Source of the DNA: Proteus alimentorum
GTDB lineage: Bacteria; Pseudomonadota; Gammaproteobacteria; Enterobacterales; Enterobacteriaceae
Length of the DNA stretch: 57,964 nucleotides
Assembly: GCF_002607735.1 (NCBI RefSeq)
Contig: NZ_NBVR01000043.1
Coordinates: 1 to 57,964, forward strand
Direction: 5' to 3'
Shown here: one piece after another, positions 8,003-17,959 of the stretch
Layout of the letters: each line of letters opens with the position of its first letter
How positions within the stretch are numbered: the first letter of the stretch is position 1
The notes under the pieces: generated by a model
Database searches by the model: none
What the model saw: only the letters and a program-made list of their open reading frames with translations
What the model was told of the DNA's origin: nothing
Translations under genes and position numbers: made by a program

Positions 8003-11000
8003 TTAACGAATGGTGTAATTAATGTGGAGAATGATGTCGTTTAATGTCAGTAACATCGCTTTTTGCTTATCTGTGGCATCAGGGAAGCTTAAAGTCAGTG
8101 TACTGGTATCATCCACAGGTAAACCTTCAAATGGGAGATAACGATCATCATTAAAATTCAGTTGGAACTGACCACTGTCATTCATACCGTGAGAAATCGC
8201 AATCGCACTACAGCCGCGAGGTTTCACTGCACTACCACCATAATTGAGTACCGCTCTAATATTTTGGTAAGCACCGGTTAATGCAGGTAATGTCACACTA
8301 ATTTGCTTAACACGACGTAATTTGCCTAGATCCGCAGGATAATCCTTTCCTATAGCTAAATCAGAGAGCTTAATCGACGCCTGTAATTGGCCATTTTTCA
8401 GCGTAATACCATTTTCAGCCGTGCCAAGCTGAGTTTTTGATTTATTAATCACATCAGCGACTTGTTCAAAGCCAAACTTATGACTACCTAATCCTTGATA
8501 CACATCTTCTAATGAAACAATCTTAGTAATTTCCAGCACACGTTTATCTTTTTCAAGATAGCTGTTTTCCATTTCTGCCAGGTTATGCATTAAGCTTTCA
8601 CCTGCCATTAAACCTGAATAATTACCTTGCCATGCACTAGGACGAATAAAGGTTTGTGTCTCACCTAAATCATACTGATAAGCCATTTCCGCCATACGAC
8701 AACGTGATGCGACTAAGTCATAGAATGGTTTATAAATCGCCATCGATTTACTACGTAACCAACTATACAGCGCTTTATTGGTAAATTTATTTTGCAAGAA
8801 GGTTAAATGCTCTTGCGCTTGTTTCTGTTGTAACTTCATGCTATCTAACTGCAAATTAGCAGCTTCTTTGCGCACTTTAAGACCGTCAAGTTGTGCATTA
8901 ATTTGTTCCAACTCAGATTTTGCGTTATCACGCGCAATTTTCCATTCATCACGACGACGGCGATAAAATTCAGATTGGTTTAATCGGTCTGCCGCAATAC
9001 GCGTTGCAGCTCCCGATAATTGCAGACCAATGGATGTCGCATTAAAAACAGCCCCAAGACGCGAACCACCCACAGCCATACCATAAATATTCGGTACTAA
9101 ATCTGCTATAGCCCCTGCCATATTTAGCCCTTGGCTGGCGGTATTCAACACTGAAGATGCTAGATAGAGATCCATTGCTTGTTGTTCTGAAGTACTGATA
9201 TTTTCATCATACAAGTTACCATAATGATCAAAGCGGTTTTGTGCACCAACACGTAACGCTTTTAGCGCTTTCTCGTTATAAGTGAATTCTTCGATATTCT
9301 TTGTTTGATATTTCATATTTTGCAGGATTATTTCACTACCTTGTGTAGTGAGTAATTCTGACAATGCTTGAGCATCTTGACGCTCAATAATGCTAGCAAG
9401 CGAGCTACCAAACTGGATAAGTTGACTGACAATGGATTTAGCACTGTTTAAAATTTCAGGGAAGCGCTGTGTTGGCATCACTGTATTTGGCAATGTACTA
9501 CCACCTTGAGACTGGTTTACGGCGGCATTTTGTAATGCCTTAGGATCAGCTGGTGTCGCATAAGTTGGCAGTGATAGCGGTTGTCCATCAATGGATAAAT
9601 TATGGCGTAGATTAAATAAACGTGTTTTTAACGTATCTCGATACTGCGCTAACTTCTGATTAATTTGTGGTAAAAAAAGCGCAGTTAAGGTATTTGCTGT
9701 ACGTGATAACGTTGCTTCTTTTTTTCTTCCTTCGCTAACAGAAGACATTGATTGGTGTGTTTTGGTTGCCGCATCATGTAATGTTGGCGCTGACCACACT
9801 TCACTATCTAATAGTTCTGTTTCATTTCCTAATAATCTCAGCGCTTGTACATACCACATTTTGGCTTCATTTAAAGTGTCCCGCTCAAGTAGACGATAAG
9901 CACTGTCACCTCGTGCCACAAGAATATCCAGGCACTTCATAAATGTAGCCAGCTTATAGTGCATCGGGTCAGTTTGTGCCACAGCATCTGGATCGGTTGA
10001 ATCCAATTGCTCATTATCCCAAGCTATATCTGCTAACAATGGCTGCGAATTCCAAACACGATGAGTTTGAGTATTGCCATCAGTATAACCATTTGGGTTA
10101 AACACATAACCTAGCCAACGACTAGCTTCATCGTAATTTTGTCCTTCCAACATCACATTTGCTAACATCATCGGAGTGTAATAGAACAACTCCCAAAAAT
10201 AGAGCGCATTAGCACCATTAAAATCCATCGGTACATCAGCACCTTTTTCTAAAGCTGGTTCAGGTAGCCTCTGAGAACTTAACGTTAAAATAGCATCAAT
10301 TCCTTTATTCGCACGTTTGACTAATTGACGTGCAAATAACGTATTTAGACGCACTAACAAAGGTTTATTTTCTACTGTCATTGACATATATTGAGCATGC
10401 TTTTGATTTGTTTTTAAGCTAATAACACTTTCAGTTATATGCTCCAATTTATTAATTTTAAAATGATATGTACTTTCAGAAATAACTTTTTGTTTCTTAT
10501 TAACAGCGCTTAAATTTGCCGTTAGTATTAACTCACCATTATCATTAAAATCACTCATAGGAACATCAAGCTTAAGTGTTTTATTTTTACTATTGAAGCT
10601 ATTACTACCTTCATTTAAAGAAGTGTTGGCATTAGACCATTCGTCAAGAGAGTAATTTATATCGTTGTCTTCATTTGAAGATAATATTATCTGAATATCT
10701 TCGACCATATCATCATCACTATAGATAATTTTATTCAACTCATTCTTACCAATAGTCAATCGGTCTGATACCTGTTTTCCATATTTACCCATAATCATAA
10801 AATTAGTTTTTGCTTCTGAAATATAAAAAACAAATCTTGATGTTTCTTTATTTAAAAAATCTTGTAACGATAAATCTCCTAACTCATCAGAAAGCGAAAA
10901 GGCTGCTTTATTTCTCGATGAACAATCTAATAAGTGACCGACCTGTTTACTGAGAATAAACAGATTTATGTTATAATCGGATCCATTATTAACATCTGAA

Positions 11001-14000
11001 TTTTCAATTACCTTACCTTTATTATTGTCATAAATAAAAAAGTAAGCTGTGTTTGTTTTAATATCAAACCCAAAATAATAACTATAATCAGTTTTTATAT
11101 TAAAAACATTGGTATGCACTTTACCGACACTACCAAAAGTATAAACAATATCGGCTAATAAAGAACCATTTTTTAACAGCTCTTTAAAGATATTTTTAAT
11201 AGATTCAGGAGCAAGATGTCCATAATTAATATCACAGTTAACAAAAGCAGAAAGGTAACAAGATAATGTTGAATTTTTGGCTTCCACACTGACACCACTC
11301 ATTAAACTTCCTGAGAGAGAAGCATCTATAGACTCAATGTTATCTATATTATCAATAGGATCATGGGAAATAGAATAAGCAACTTTTCCTCTCGACATAA
11401 ATTTATTATTAATATTGCTGATAAACTCTTCACCCGCTATATCAAATTCATCCCGCACATTAATATAAATATCTTCTACTTGTTTTTTGTCCAATATATT
11501 AGAAAGCACCATTTCATTATCAACAGAATAAACTTTATATTCTTTATATTTACTACCATAGCTATGACTAGTGATATAAGTTAAAAAATATAATTTATCA
11601 AGTTCTTGGTCATAACTTAAATGAAAATTTCCTTTTTCATTTTTTATAAAATCATCAGAAAATTGAAAATCAATAGATGAGCTCCAAGTACCATCATAAC
11701 GGATGTGTGATAAATTTAAACTATAACGTACCTGCTTAGAAATTTCCTCAAATGTAGCTTCTTCTTTATTTTCAATTTCTTTACGTTCAATCCAAGCAAC
11801 ATATAATCGATTATTAAAAATAACGGGACGAATTAAATTATTGTAAGGGTTGGCACCATTCTCAATTTTAGTCCACTCTGTCCACGCATTTGCTGCCATG
11901 ACACCTTTTTTTATTTTACTATGGTCTGCACTGCGCCAATAATAGCTTGCTTTTTCTGAGGCATTGCAACCAATAAAATAAGTCTTTCCATCTTTTAATG
12001 TCACACCATCATGATAACCACTAATCACATCTAAATTAGCAATTTGTTCAAAAGAAGTTAAATATGTTTTAAATGCATCATCAATCGTATCACTGTTAAT
12101 GCTATTTTGACTGATCGTCTGTAACAACGTATCCATCATTTTAGTTTGGCCAATACGTACTGTCGGATCAATATAATTTTCAGGATAATAAGTTAATAAA
12201 GAAACACCACTCCAAGTGCTATAGCGCTTATTATATTTATCCCAATCGATAAAGAATTGACGAGACTTAACAGGTGTATTACTTTTTATATCTAAGGATA
12301 AAAATTCATTAATATAGAGCTGTATACTTGCAATAGCTTGCTCTATCTTGGTGGTTTTTATTTCAGATGAGACTTTATTATCAATCAGTAGATAATAATA
12401 AACATCATCACTAGTGAGTAAGTTTAATTCGCTAAACTGATTAATATAAAATGCAGTGAATGCAACACTCTCTCTTTCATCCATTTTGCTTTTTAGCAAA
12501 AGAGCCTGTTGAGTATTTAATCCACTTTGTAAAATCTTACTAACTCTATCCCAATTTAAATAGTCTTTTTCTATATTAGAACTTATGGAAAACTTTAATT
12601 GAGTTAATAGATTAAAATTATTTGGTGTAATATTAAAAATGTTAACCATATCAATATAGCTAGCAATTTCTTTAATATTATTAAATTTAATTCTATCGCC
12701 AATTTTTAATAAAGAAATAATTTGATTAACTACATCCTCACTAACTTTATATATTTTTGATAAAATTGAAACTCTGTCAACACCCATAATAATATTAAGT
12801 AATTCATTTCTATCACTTATTTTGTCCATATAAAAACGATGGAAATCAGATAAATCCTTTATCGATTTGATATCTGGGAGGATATATTCATTGCCAATCG
12901 CACGTTCACCTAATACTTTTATTTCATCTTCGTTTAAACCTACCTTAGCAAAAATAGTGATCATTTGGCATAACATTTGTATATAAGTAATAATATTATT
13001 TTTATCCTCTTGTGTTTTATCCTGTTTTTTGACTAAATCTTTAAAATCAAGAATAGTTAAATTCAACGAACTCGTAGTTTCGAGTGTAAGCCATATAGAA
13101 TTTCCTTGACTTAAAGAAGGAAGATGAAAATAAGAAGATATTATCGGTAAATAGGATTCTATTATTGCCATTGGCGTTAAATAAATAGCATCAGCTAACT
13201 TAATATTCATTAATTCTTCAATAAGGTTTTTCATTTCATCTGTATAACGCAAATCATACTTCTTTGCTGTCATGACATACAGTTCTGGAATATTAAACTT
13301 ATATTCTTTAATAAATTTTAAATATTTATCTATTGCATAGATTAAATTAGCCGCATCATCTGATGATGATTGTTGATTAATGGGTTTATTATAAGGCTCA
13401 GGCAACATATTGAGTAATAAGGAAAGAGAATAAAAATCTATACCATATACTGTTGATAATAAATATACTCGATATAACAGAGAAATATTTTCTATAGAAC
13501 AAGTAAATTTAGTTGGTTTATCCGAAGCTAAATTCCACATAGCAACAATACCAAGATCATCGACATGAAATGCACGTTTTAATGTATTAATACGTATAAG
13601 ATCATCTGGAGATGATGAATTAAAATCAAGTTCTTTATTATCTGCAATAAATTTAACCACACCTAATGGAGGAGAGTTAAATAAAGTATCAAATAGGGAC
13701 GAAGAATTATTAACTGTTTGTTCATTAATATTAGCACCATTAATCACCATAGATTGCTCAATATTAATATTATATTTCTCCATAATATTTCTTACATGAA
13801 GAATAGAACGAATAACCTCAGAATCAATATTATGATCATTATTTTTTGTTTTAATTAAAATAATGAGATTATCAAAAGAGATCCCCGTTGCTTTATGCAA
13901 GCGAACAATCTTATTTAAGATCAACATACCTTTTGAAGGTAACTCATTATTTACTTTAAGTATATTAAATAGTGGAGACATCTCTTCTTCTGGAATAGAA

Positions 14001-14851
14001 TAATATTCTGATAAGAAGTTTAAATTATTTTTTAAACTGATATCCTTACTTCCGAAGTTTTTCTCTACTAGCTCATCAACATTATTGTCAGAGATGACTT
14101 CAGTTAAAATAGCATATAATTCAGGAGAAATAGATGAAACAATCGTTGAGATCCACTCTGTATCTAAAATATCAAGAGAATCCTTAGCTTTCACTAATTT
14201 ATCAACCAATCCATCATGTAATAATAATGTTTGTCGAATAGTTTCATAAGGCTGATGATAAGGATTTTCACCCATTACGCGGTTTGTTGCGAGTTCTTGA
14301 AATAAATCTTTATCATTGCCTAATTTATGTTGCAATGCCGTCGTTAAAATTTGATTTGATAAAGACAGTGTTGAAATTTCTTTATCCATATTTTCTTGCG
14401 AAAGTACTAATTGAGCTAAATCAGGACGACGTCTATCAAGGCGATACATTGGACCTTCAGCTCGTATTTCTTTTGCTTCACGATAAAGCTCTGTTAAATA
14501 ACCCGCTGGTGAAAACATCGATGCTACAGATTTAGAATCGACATAATGGTTGTCGCGATTTGGGATCCAATTTCCTAATGTATTGCTTTGAGCAATCGGA
14601 GATTGAATACCTAAAGACACTGCATTTTGTACTTGTGGATTACGACGTGCTAAATAGTGCGCTTCATTGATCTTACTTATTTTCGCGGCTTTTTGTGCTT
14701 CTTTATATAATGTTTTTGCTTCATGCCAACTGAGTTTTTCTTCACTAAGTGCATAAATTTCATGAAGCGATAATGGTGCTAAATCGTTAAGCGTGATCAT
14801 GTCTGATGTACTCGTCTTCATTTTTGTTAAAAGCGTATTAATGTTTTTCAT
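8003..14851 (-). CDS. Tc toxin component TcA (pore-forming and receptor-binding subunit)
   Basis: This is the TcA subunit. Five copies form the prepore that binds the host cell and injects the TcC payload. The product has 2282 residues, somewhat shorter than TcdA1-type proteins (about 2500). The N-terminal TcA signature is present (MFSPAGYLTELYREAKEI, about residues 110-130). A neuraminidase-like region lies near residues 960-1150. The C-terminal third contains NGANALYFWELFYYTPMML, a hydrophobic pore-forming hairpin (AVGGSRLGAVFNATSIGLQL), a long coiled coil and the TcB-binding domain. It is one fused gene, unlike the split tcaA/tcaB of Yersinia. AGGA lies about ten bases before the ATG. The central part (about 10380-14250) is much more AT-rich than either end. 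It is the first gene of the operon and divergent from the LysR gene. Confidence 0.95.
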   Translation of the reverse strand: MKNINTLLTKMKTSTSDMITLNDLAPLSLHEIYALSEEKLSWHEAKTLYKEAQKAAKISKINEAHYLARRNPQVQNAVSLGIQSPIAQSNTLGNWIPNRDNHYVDSKSVASMFSPAGYLTELYREAKEIRAEGPMYRLDRRRPDLAQLVLSQENMDKEISTLSLSNQILTTALQHKLGNDKDLFQELATNRVMGENPYHQPYETIRQTLLLHDGLVDKLVKAKDSLDILDTEWISTIVSSISPELYAILTEVISDNNVDELVEKNFGSKDISLKNNLNFLSEYYSIPEEEMSPLFNILKVNNELPSKGMLILNKIVRLHKATGISFDNLIILIKTKNNDHNIDSEVIRSILHVRNIMEKYNINIEQSMVINGANINEQTVNNSSSLFDTLFNSPPLGVVKFIADNKELDFNSSSPDDLIRINTLKRAFHVDDLGIVAMWNLASDKPTKFTCSIENISLLYRVYLLSTVYGIDFYSLSLLLNMLPEPYNKPINQQSSSDDAANLIYAIDKYLKFIKEYKFNIPELYVMTAKKYDLRYTDEMKNLIEELMNIKLADAIYLTPMAIIESYLPIISSYFHLPSLSQGNSIWLTLETTSSLNLTILDFKDLVKKQDKTQEDKNNIITYIQMLCQMITIFAKVGLNEDEIKVLGERAIGNEYILPDIKSIKDLSDFHRFYMDKISDRNELLNIIMGVDRVSILSKIYKVSEDVVNQIISLLKIGDRIKFNNIKEIASYIDMVNIFNITPNNFNLLTQLKFSISSNIEKDYLNWDRVSKILQSGLNTQQALLLKSKMDERESVAFTAFYINQFSELNLLTSDDVYYYLLIDNKVSSEIKTTKIEQAIASIQLYINEFLSLDIKSNTPVKSRQFFIDWDKYNKRYSTWSGVSLLTYYPENYIDPTVRIGQTKMMDTLLQTISQNSINSDTIDDAFKTYLTSFEQIANLDVISGYHDGVTLKDGKTYFIGCNASEKASYYWRSADHSKIKKGVMAANAWTEWTKIENGANPYNNLIRPVIFNNRLYVAWIERKEIENKEEATFEEISKQVRYSLNLSHIRYDGTWSSSIDFQFSDDFIKNEKGNFHLSYDQELDKLYFLTYITSHSYGSKYKEYKVYSVDNEMVLSNILDKKQVEDIYINVRDEFDIAGEEFISNINNKFMSRGKVAYSISHDPIDNIDNIESIDASLSGSLMSGVSVEAKNSTLSCYLSAFVNCDINYGHLAPESIKNIFKELLKNGSLLADIVYTFGSVGKVHTNVFNIKTDYSYYFGFDIKTNTAYFFIYDNNKGKVIENSDVNNGSDYNINLFILSKQVGHLLDCSSRNKAAFSLSDELGDLSLQDFLNKETSRFVFYISEAKTNFMIMGKYGKQVSDRLTIGKNELNKIIYSDDDMVEDIQIILSSNEDNDINYSLDEWSNANTSLNEGSNSFNSKNKTLKLDVPMSDFNDNGELILTANLSAVNKKQKVISESTYHFKINKLEHITESVISLKTNQKHAQYMSMTVENKPLLVRLNTLFARQLVKRANKGIDAILTLSSQRLPEPALEKGADVPMDFNGANALYFWELFYYTPMMLANVMLEGQNYDEASRWLGYVFNPNGYTDGNTQTHRVWNSQPLLADIAWDNEQLDSTDPDAVAQTDPMHYKLATFMKCLDILVARGDSAYRLLERDTLNEAKMWYVQALRLLGNETELLDSEVWSAPTLHDAATKTHQSMSSVSEGRKKEATLSRTANTLTALFLPQINQKLAQYRDTLKTRLFNLRHNLSIDGQPLSLPTYATPADPKALQNAAVNQSQGGSTLPNTVMPTQRFPEILNSAKSIVSQLIQFGSSLASIIERQDAQALSELLTTQGSEIILQNMKYQTKNIEEFTYNEKALKALRVGAQNRFDHYGNLYDENISTSEQQAMDLYLASSVLNTASQGLNMAGAIADLVPNIYGMAVGGSRLGAVFNATSIGLQLSGAATRIAADRLNQSEFYRRRRDEWKIARDNAKSELEQINAQLDGLKVRKEAANLQLDSMKLQQKQAQEHLTFLQNKFTNKALYSWLRSKSMAIYKPFYDLVASRCRMAEMAYQYDLGETQTFIRPSAWQGNYSGLMAGESLMHNLAEMENSYLEKDKRVLEITKIVSLEDVYQGLGSHKFGFEQVADVINKSKTQLGTAENGITLKNGQLQASIKLSDLAIGKDYPADLGKLRRVKQISVTLPALTGAYQNIRAVLNYGGSAVKPRGCSAIAISHGMNDSGQFQLNFNDDRYLPFEGLPVDDTSTLTLSFPDATDKQKAMLLTLNDIILHINYTIR

Positions 14852-15192
14852 TAAATATTTTCCTAATATAAGTTAATTTAAAATAGAGAGAGTAAAGCTT
14901 GTGTTTCATCTCGAGAATTAAAATATCAAGAAAAGAAAATAAGAAAATTGACTTTTTTATAAGCTACTATTGAGTTTTTTTATTCTTTATTGGCTAATTA
15001 CTGTTTTAAATTAAAATACAAGCGTAAAAAATAGAGCTAAATAACAAGCAAAATATATTAATAAAACGTAATCAATCATTTGATTTTATTTTTTATAAAA
15101 AATAAGATTATTTATTATTAATATTAGTCAATAATATTATTTTTTTAATTTTAGCTTTATCATTTTTTCATTTTTAGTCGTCATAAATTTAT

Positions 15193-15210
15193 TATTGATA
15201 AATATCAATA
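15193..15210. promoter_or_regulatory. Palindrome, candidate LysR-regulator binding site
   Basis: TATTGATA, AA, TATCAATA is a perfect inverted repeat with 8-base arms. It contains the T-N11-A pattern typical of LysR-type binding sites (ATTGAT-N4-ATCAAT). It lies 74-91 bases upstream of the LysR start and about 340 bases from the TcA start, so autoregulation is the simplest reading. The AT-rich background makes chance palindromes more likely. Confidence 0.5.
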
Positions 15211-15243
15211 TAAAAATATCATTCAGGAGGATTATAAAAAAAC

Positions 15244-15265
15244 AATTTATATGAAATTTATATGA
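15244..15265. repeat. Perfect tandem 11-mer before the LysR gene
   Basis: AATTTATATGA occurs twice back to back, at 15244-15254 and 15255-15265, just before the LysR Shine-Dalgarno GGAG at 15271. It could be a regulatory site or a chance AT-rich repeat. Confidence 0.5.
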
Positions 15266-15283
15266 TATGTGGAGAATGTCTGA

Positions 15284-16156
15284 ATGTTTTTCTCACGAAA
15301 AATAAACCAGTTCTTTGCTGTCGCGACTTGTCAAAGCCTAGTAAAAGCAGCAGAACAAACCCATGTTACCCCATCCGCCCTACGCCATGGTATTAATGAA
15401 CTTGAAAGCCAATTGGGTAAGTCACTGATTAAACGTTCTAAAAATGGGATGGATCTTACCCCTGCGGGAAAATCACTTTATAACCGTTTGTATCCTTATT
15501 ATGAAAAAATCCGAAAAATTGAAAATCAAATAATAAACTCAAACGAGGAGAATACCTCACTTTGTATCAAGTTAGATGGTCTCTATTATCCCGACTTAAA
15601 AACAAAATTATTGGAGATCCGACAAAAAAACAATCGATATAACTTATCGTTAGAAGATGGTTATATCGATAATATTAACGAAGAACTTTTTGATAAAGAG
15701 TTCGATCTTGTTATTTCATCGCTTGAGTTTGATTATCCTTATAAAAAAATCAATGCGATTAATTTATGCACACAAAAGGTCGGTTTATTAGTAAATAAAA
15801 AGCTGATTGAAAAATATCCAGATACCAAAACCTTCTTTGCCAAAGAAACCTTAATACAAAGAAACAGCTCTTTGCGGAATCCGATATTTACAACCATTTT
15901 AGAAAGACTGAAAAACAAGGGATATCAATATCATACATTAGGGCTAACGGAGATGGCAGATGTCTTACATTGTGTTGATGAGGGCGAGGGTTACTGCTTT
16001 ATACCCGAAAATATTGACTATATTTCAACTATTACAAACGATGAAGTGCAATTTATACGATCTCCTTTTCCTTTTGATATTTTTTTACATCAAAAAGTCT
16101 ATTTTAAAAAAGAGAATAATAAAAATTTAGCCGATATTGCAATGACACTACGTTAA
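15284..16156 (+). CDS. LysR-family transcription regulator, probable Tc-island regulator
   Basis: This is a 290-residue LysR-type regulator. The N-terminal winged helix-turn-helix lies at about residues 5-64 (FFAVATCQSLVKAAEQTHVT, then LTPAGKSLY). A weakly conserved effector-binding domain follows. GGAG at 15271 lies at a suitable distance from the ATG. It is transcribed away from the Tc operon across 432 bases. LysR-type regulators are known beside Tc genes in Yersinia (TcaR1), so control of the toxin-lysis operon is the likely role. The direction of control (activation or repression) and the signal are not visible. Its stop codon directly abuts the recX stop codon, with no spacer and no terminator between the convergent genes. 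Confidence 0.88.
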   Translation: MFFSRKINQFFAVATCQSLVKAAEQTHVTPSALRHGINELESQLGKSLIKRSKNGMDLTPAGKSLYNRLYPYYEKIRKIENQIINSNEENTSLCIKLDGLYYPDLKTKLLEIRQKNNRYNLSLEDGYIDNINEELFDKEFDLVISSLEFDYPYKKINAINLCTQKVGLLVNKKLIEKYPDTKTFFAKETLIQRNSSLRNPIFTTILERLKNKGYQYHTLGLTEMADVLHCVDEGEGYCFIPENIDYISTITNDEVQFIRSPFPFDIFLHQKVYFKKENNKNLADIAMTLR

Positions 16157-16618
16157 TTAAAACAGTGCATTTATATAGTCAGAAGTAAACCCACGGTATT
16201 GTAGATAGCGAATTTGCTTGGCTTTCTCTTTAAAATCTTTGGGTTTACTACCCTCAAATTTTTTTTCGTGAACCTCTTGGCAAAGAGTGTACCAATCCGT
16301 TTCATCTTCTTCAAAAAGGCGTTCAATAATTTCACTGGGGAACCCCTTTACGCGTAATTCTTGGCGAATACGTAACGGGCCATAAGATTTATTTAAATAA
16401 CTGCGAAAAAAAGCATAAACAGTGCGATTATCATCAAGATAATGATTTTCTAATAAATGTTCCATTACTTGAGGTAAGCAGGTTTCATCAGTGACGGTTT
16501 GTGCATCACGATCGCTTTCTCTTATTCTTCGAGCAAGGCGTCGTTGAAGTTCTGTTGTGCCGTAATCACGACGAGAGAGCATAAAAATAGCGTACTGATA
16601 AAGCTCTTGATAGGTCAT
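16157..16618 (-). CDS. recX: RecX family regulatory protein
   Basis: This is a 153-residue RecX-type protein that would modulate RecA filament growth. The family's tandem three-helix repeats are visible: YAIFMLSRRDYGTTELQRRL, then VMEHLLENHYLDDNRTVYAF with SYGPLRIRQELRVKGF, and a last repeat ending YLQYRGFTSDYINAL. The length is normal for the family. In many enterobacteria recX follows recA; no recA is seen on either side here. The gene ends back-to-back with the LysR gene of the Tc island, so this is probably where island and core genome meet. Confidence 0.88.
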   Translation of the reverse strand: MTYQELYQYAIFMLSRRDYGTTELQRRLARRIRESDRDAQTVTDETCLPQVMEHLLENHYLDDNRTVYAFFRSYLNKSYGPLRIRQELRVKGFPSEIIERLFEEDETDWYTLCQEVHEKKFEGSKPKDFKEKAKQIRYLQYRGFTSDYINALF

Positions 16619-16963
16619 AACGTTCCTTTATTAAAAGAGTCCATGTGAAACGGCTATTATCATAACGATTTATCATCGAAATAGCTTATCTTGATAGTCA
16701 TTTCATTGAAATAATAAAAAGTAATAATTAAAAGAAAAATAATCATTCTCTTTTATAATTTTAATCGACTAGTTTTATTAATATTTTCTTAGTAAAAATA
16801 GGGATGTTAAATTAATAATCCCTTAATAATACTGTAATAATAAAAAATTCAAGCATGAATTACTGTATATCGCACTTATAGCTGGTGATCATTAATAAGA
16901 AAAAGATTAAAATTTCCGGCTACTCTTTTACTACTTACTTTTTTAATTTTCTGTGGGTTATGT
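16619..16963. promoter_or_regulatory. 345-base region upstream of the envelope operon and of recX
   Basis: No gene was seen. The region must carry the divergent promoters of recX (leftward) and of the outer-membrane operon (rightward). It is AT-rich. A short reading frame of eight codons begins at an ATG at 16960 and overlaps the true start at 16964; it may be chance. A Fur-like half match near 16734-16750 is too poor to call. Confidence 0.5.
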
Positions 16964-17959
16964 ATGAACTTTTCCAATTTAAATAAGGTGGTATTCACCG
17001 CCTCTCTTCTTGCAACTGGCTTTTCTTACGCGGATAGCGATCGCCCACTGCTCTCTTTAAGTGTTAGCCAATCCGGCGGTACTGCTTTAAATAGCGAAGG
17101 TTCATTAGATACTCGTACCCCAGCCAGCCAATCTCGCGTTTTACCGATTTGGGGCGATGAAGCTCGCGCCCGTGGTTATGATTTACCAGAGCCTTTTGGT
17201 GCTAGCTATAGCTATATGAATCTGCGCCAAGATATTATTGTGGATAAAATAGGCTTTGAGGCCAGTGAATGGGCTGCAATGAGTGATGTTGTTACAGTTG
17301 ATGTAGGTCATACTCGAGAAAAAAGTGAAACTCATTTACTTAAACTTGATAGTTGGGTTTTCCCTTTTCTTAATTTATACGGCGTATATGGAAGAACTAA
17401 AGGCACGTCTAGTACAACTATCAACCAAGTTGTTGCTGATTTTGGATTTCCCATACAAGTAGCTCAAAACGAAAAGTTTAATTTAGACTTTAAAGGGAAT
17501 ACTTATGGAGCTGGTTTTACTTTAGCCGGTGGCTATAATCAATTCTTTGGTACCTTTGATCTAAACTACACTAAAACAAATCTTGATATCTTAGATGGTG
17601 ATATTAAAGCATTAGTAATTTCACCTCGTGTGGGTTATGAGTTTGTTTTCTCACCGCTGATTTCAGGTCAAGGCAACACTAAATTACAAGTTTGGACAGG
17701 TGCCATGTACCAAGATATCACTCAACGTTTTAAAGGCGATGTAAGTAAACTGAGCTTACCTAGTAAATTAAATGATTTCTTGAACTCTCCAGATTTAGAT
17801 ATTGGGAATGTAAAATTCGATGTTGAACAACATCTTGCTCATAAATGGAACCAAACAGTAGGTGCGCGTTTAGAAGTCACACGCAATTTTAATGTGATCA
17901 CTGAGCTTGGTTTTAATAACCGTAATAGCTTCTTTGTTTCAGGTGAGTTCCGTTTTTAA
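16964..17959 (+). CDS. Outer-membrane beta-barrel protein of unknown role
   Basis: The 331-residue product has a signal peptide (cleavage expected after Ala23, TGFSYA) and ends in FFVSGEFRF with a terminal Phe, the signature of an outer-membrane barrel. Alternating hydrophobic strands such as GAGFTLAGGYNQFFGTFDLNY and KLQVWTGAMY support this. I do not recognise a substrate or a named family. Its stop overlaps the next start as TAATG, so it is coupled to an Omp85-like barrel and then a lipoprotein. The three probably act together at the outer membrane. The start at 16964 was chosen because an ATG four bases earlier leads to a stop after eight codons. Confidence 0.8.
   Translation: MNFSNLNKVVFTASLLATGFSYADSDRPLLSLSVSQSGGTALNSEGSLDTRTPASQSRVLPIWGDEARARGYDLPEPFGASYSYMNLRQDIIVDKIGFEASEWAAMSDVVTVDVGHTREKSETHLLKLDSWVFPFLNLYGVYGRTKGTSSTTINQVVADFGFPIQVAQNEKFNLDFKGNTYGAGFTLAGGYNQFFGTFDLNYTKTNLDILDGDIKALVISPRVGYEFVFSPLISGQGNTKLQVWTGAMYQDITQRFKGDVSKLSLPSKLNDFLNSPDLDIGNVKFDVEQHLAHKWNQTVGARLEVTRNFNVITELGFNNRNSFFVSGEFRF

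Larger units (their letters stand above)
14852..15283. promoter_or_regulatory. 432-base control region between TcA and LysR genes
   Basis: No gene was seen in this very AT-rich stretch. It must hold the leftward promoter of the Tc operon and the rightward promoter of the LysR gene. It contains an 18-bp palindrome at 15193-15210, a perfect tandem 11-mer at 15244-15265, and a consensus AGGAGG at 15225-15230 that has no start codon at a usable distance. Promoter boxes could not be assigned with confidence among the many AT-rich matches. Confidence 0.6.

Noticed and set aside
8003-14851. Split or frameshifted TcA
   Set aside because: The frame is continuous for 2282 residues with both conserved ends; the AT-rich middle is a composition change, not a break.
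16734-16750. Possible Fur box upstream of the outer-membrane operon
   Set aside because: Only about half of the site matches GATAAT-type hexamers; AT-rich sequence gives such matches by chance.
16960-16986. Eight-codon reading frame overlapping the start of the first barrel gene
   Set aside because: It has the same weak ribosome site as the real start and no sign of conservation can be judged; probably chance.
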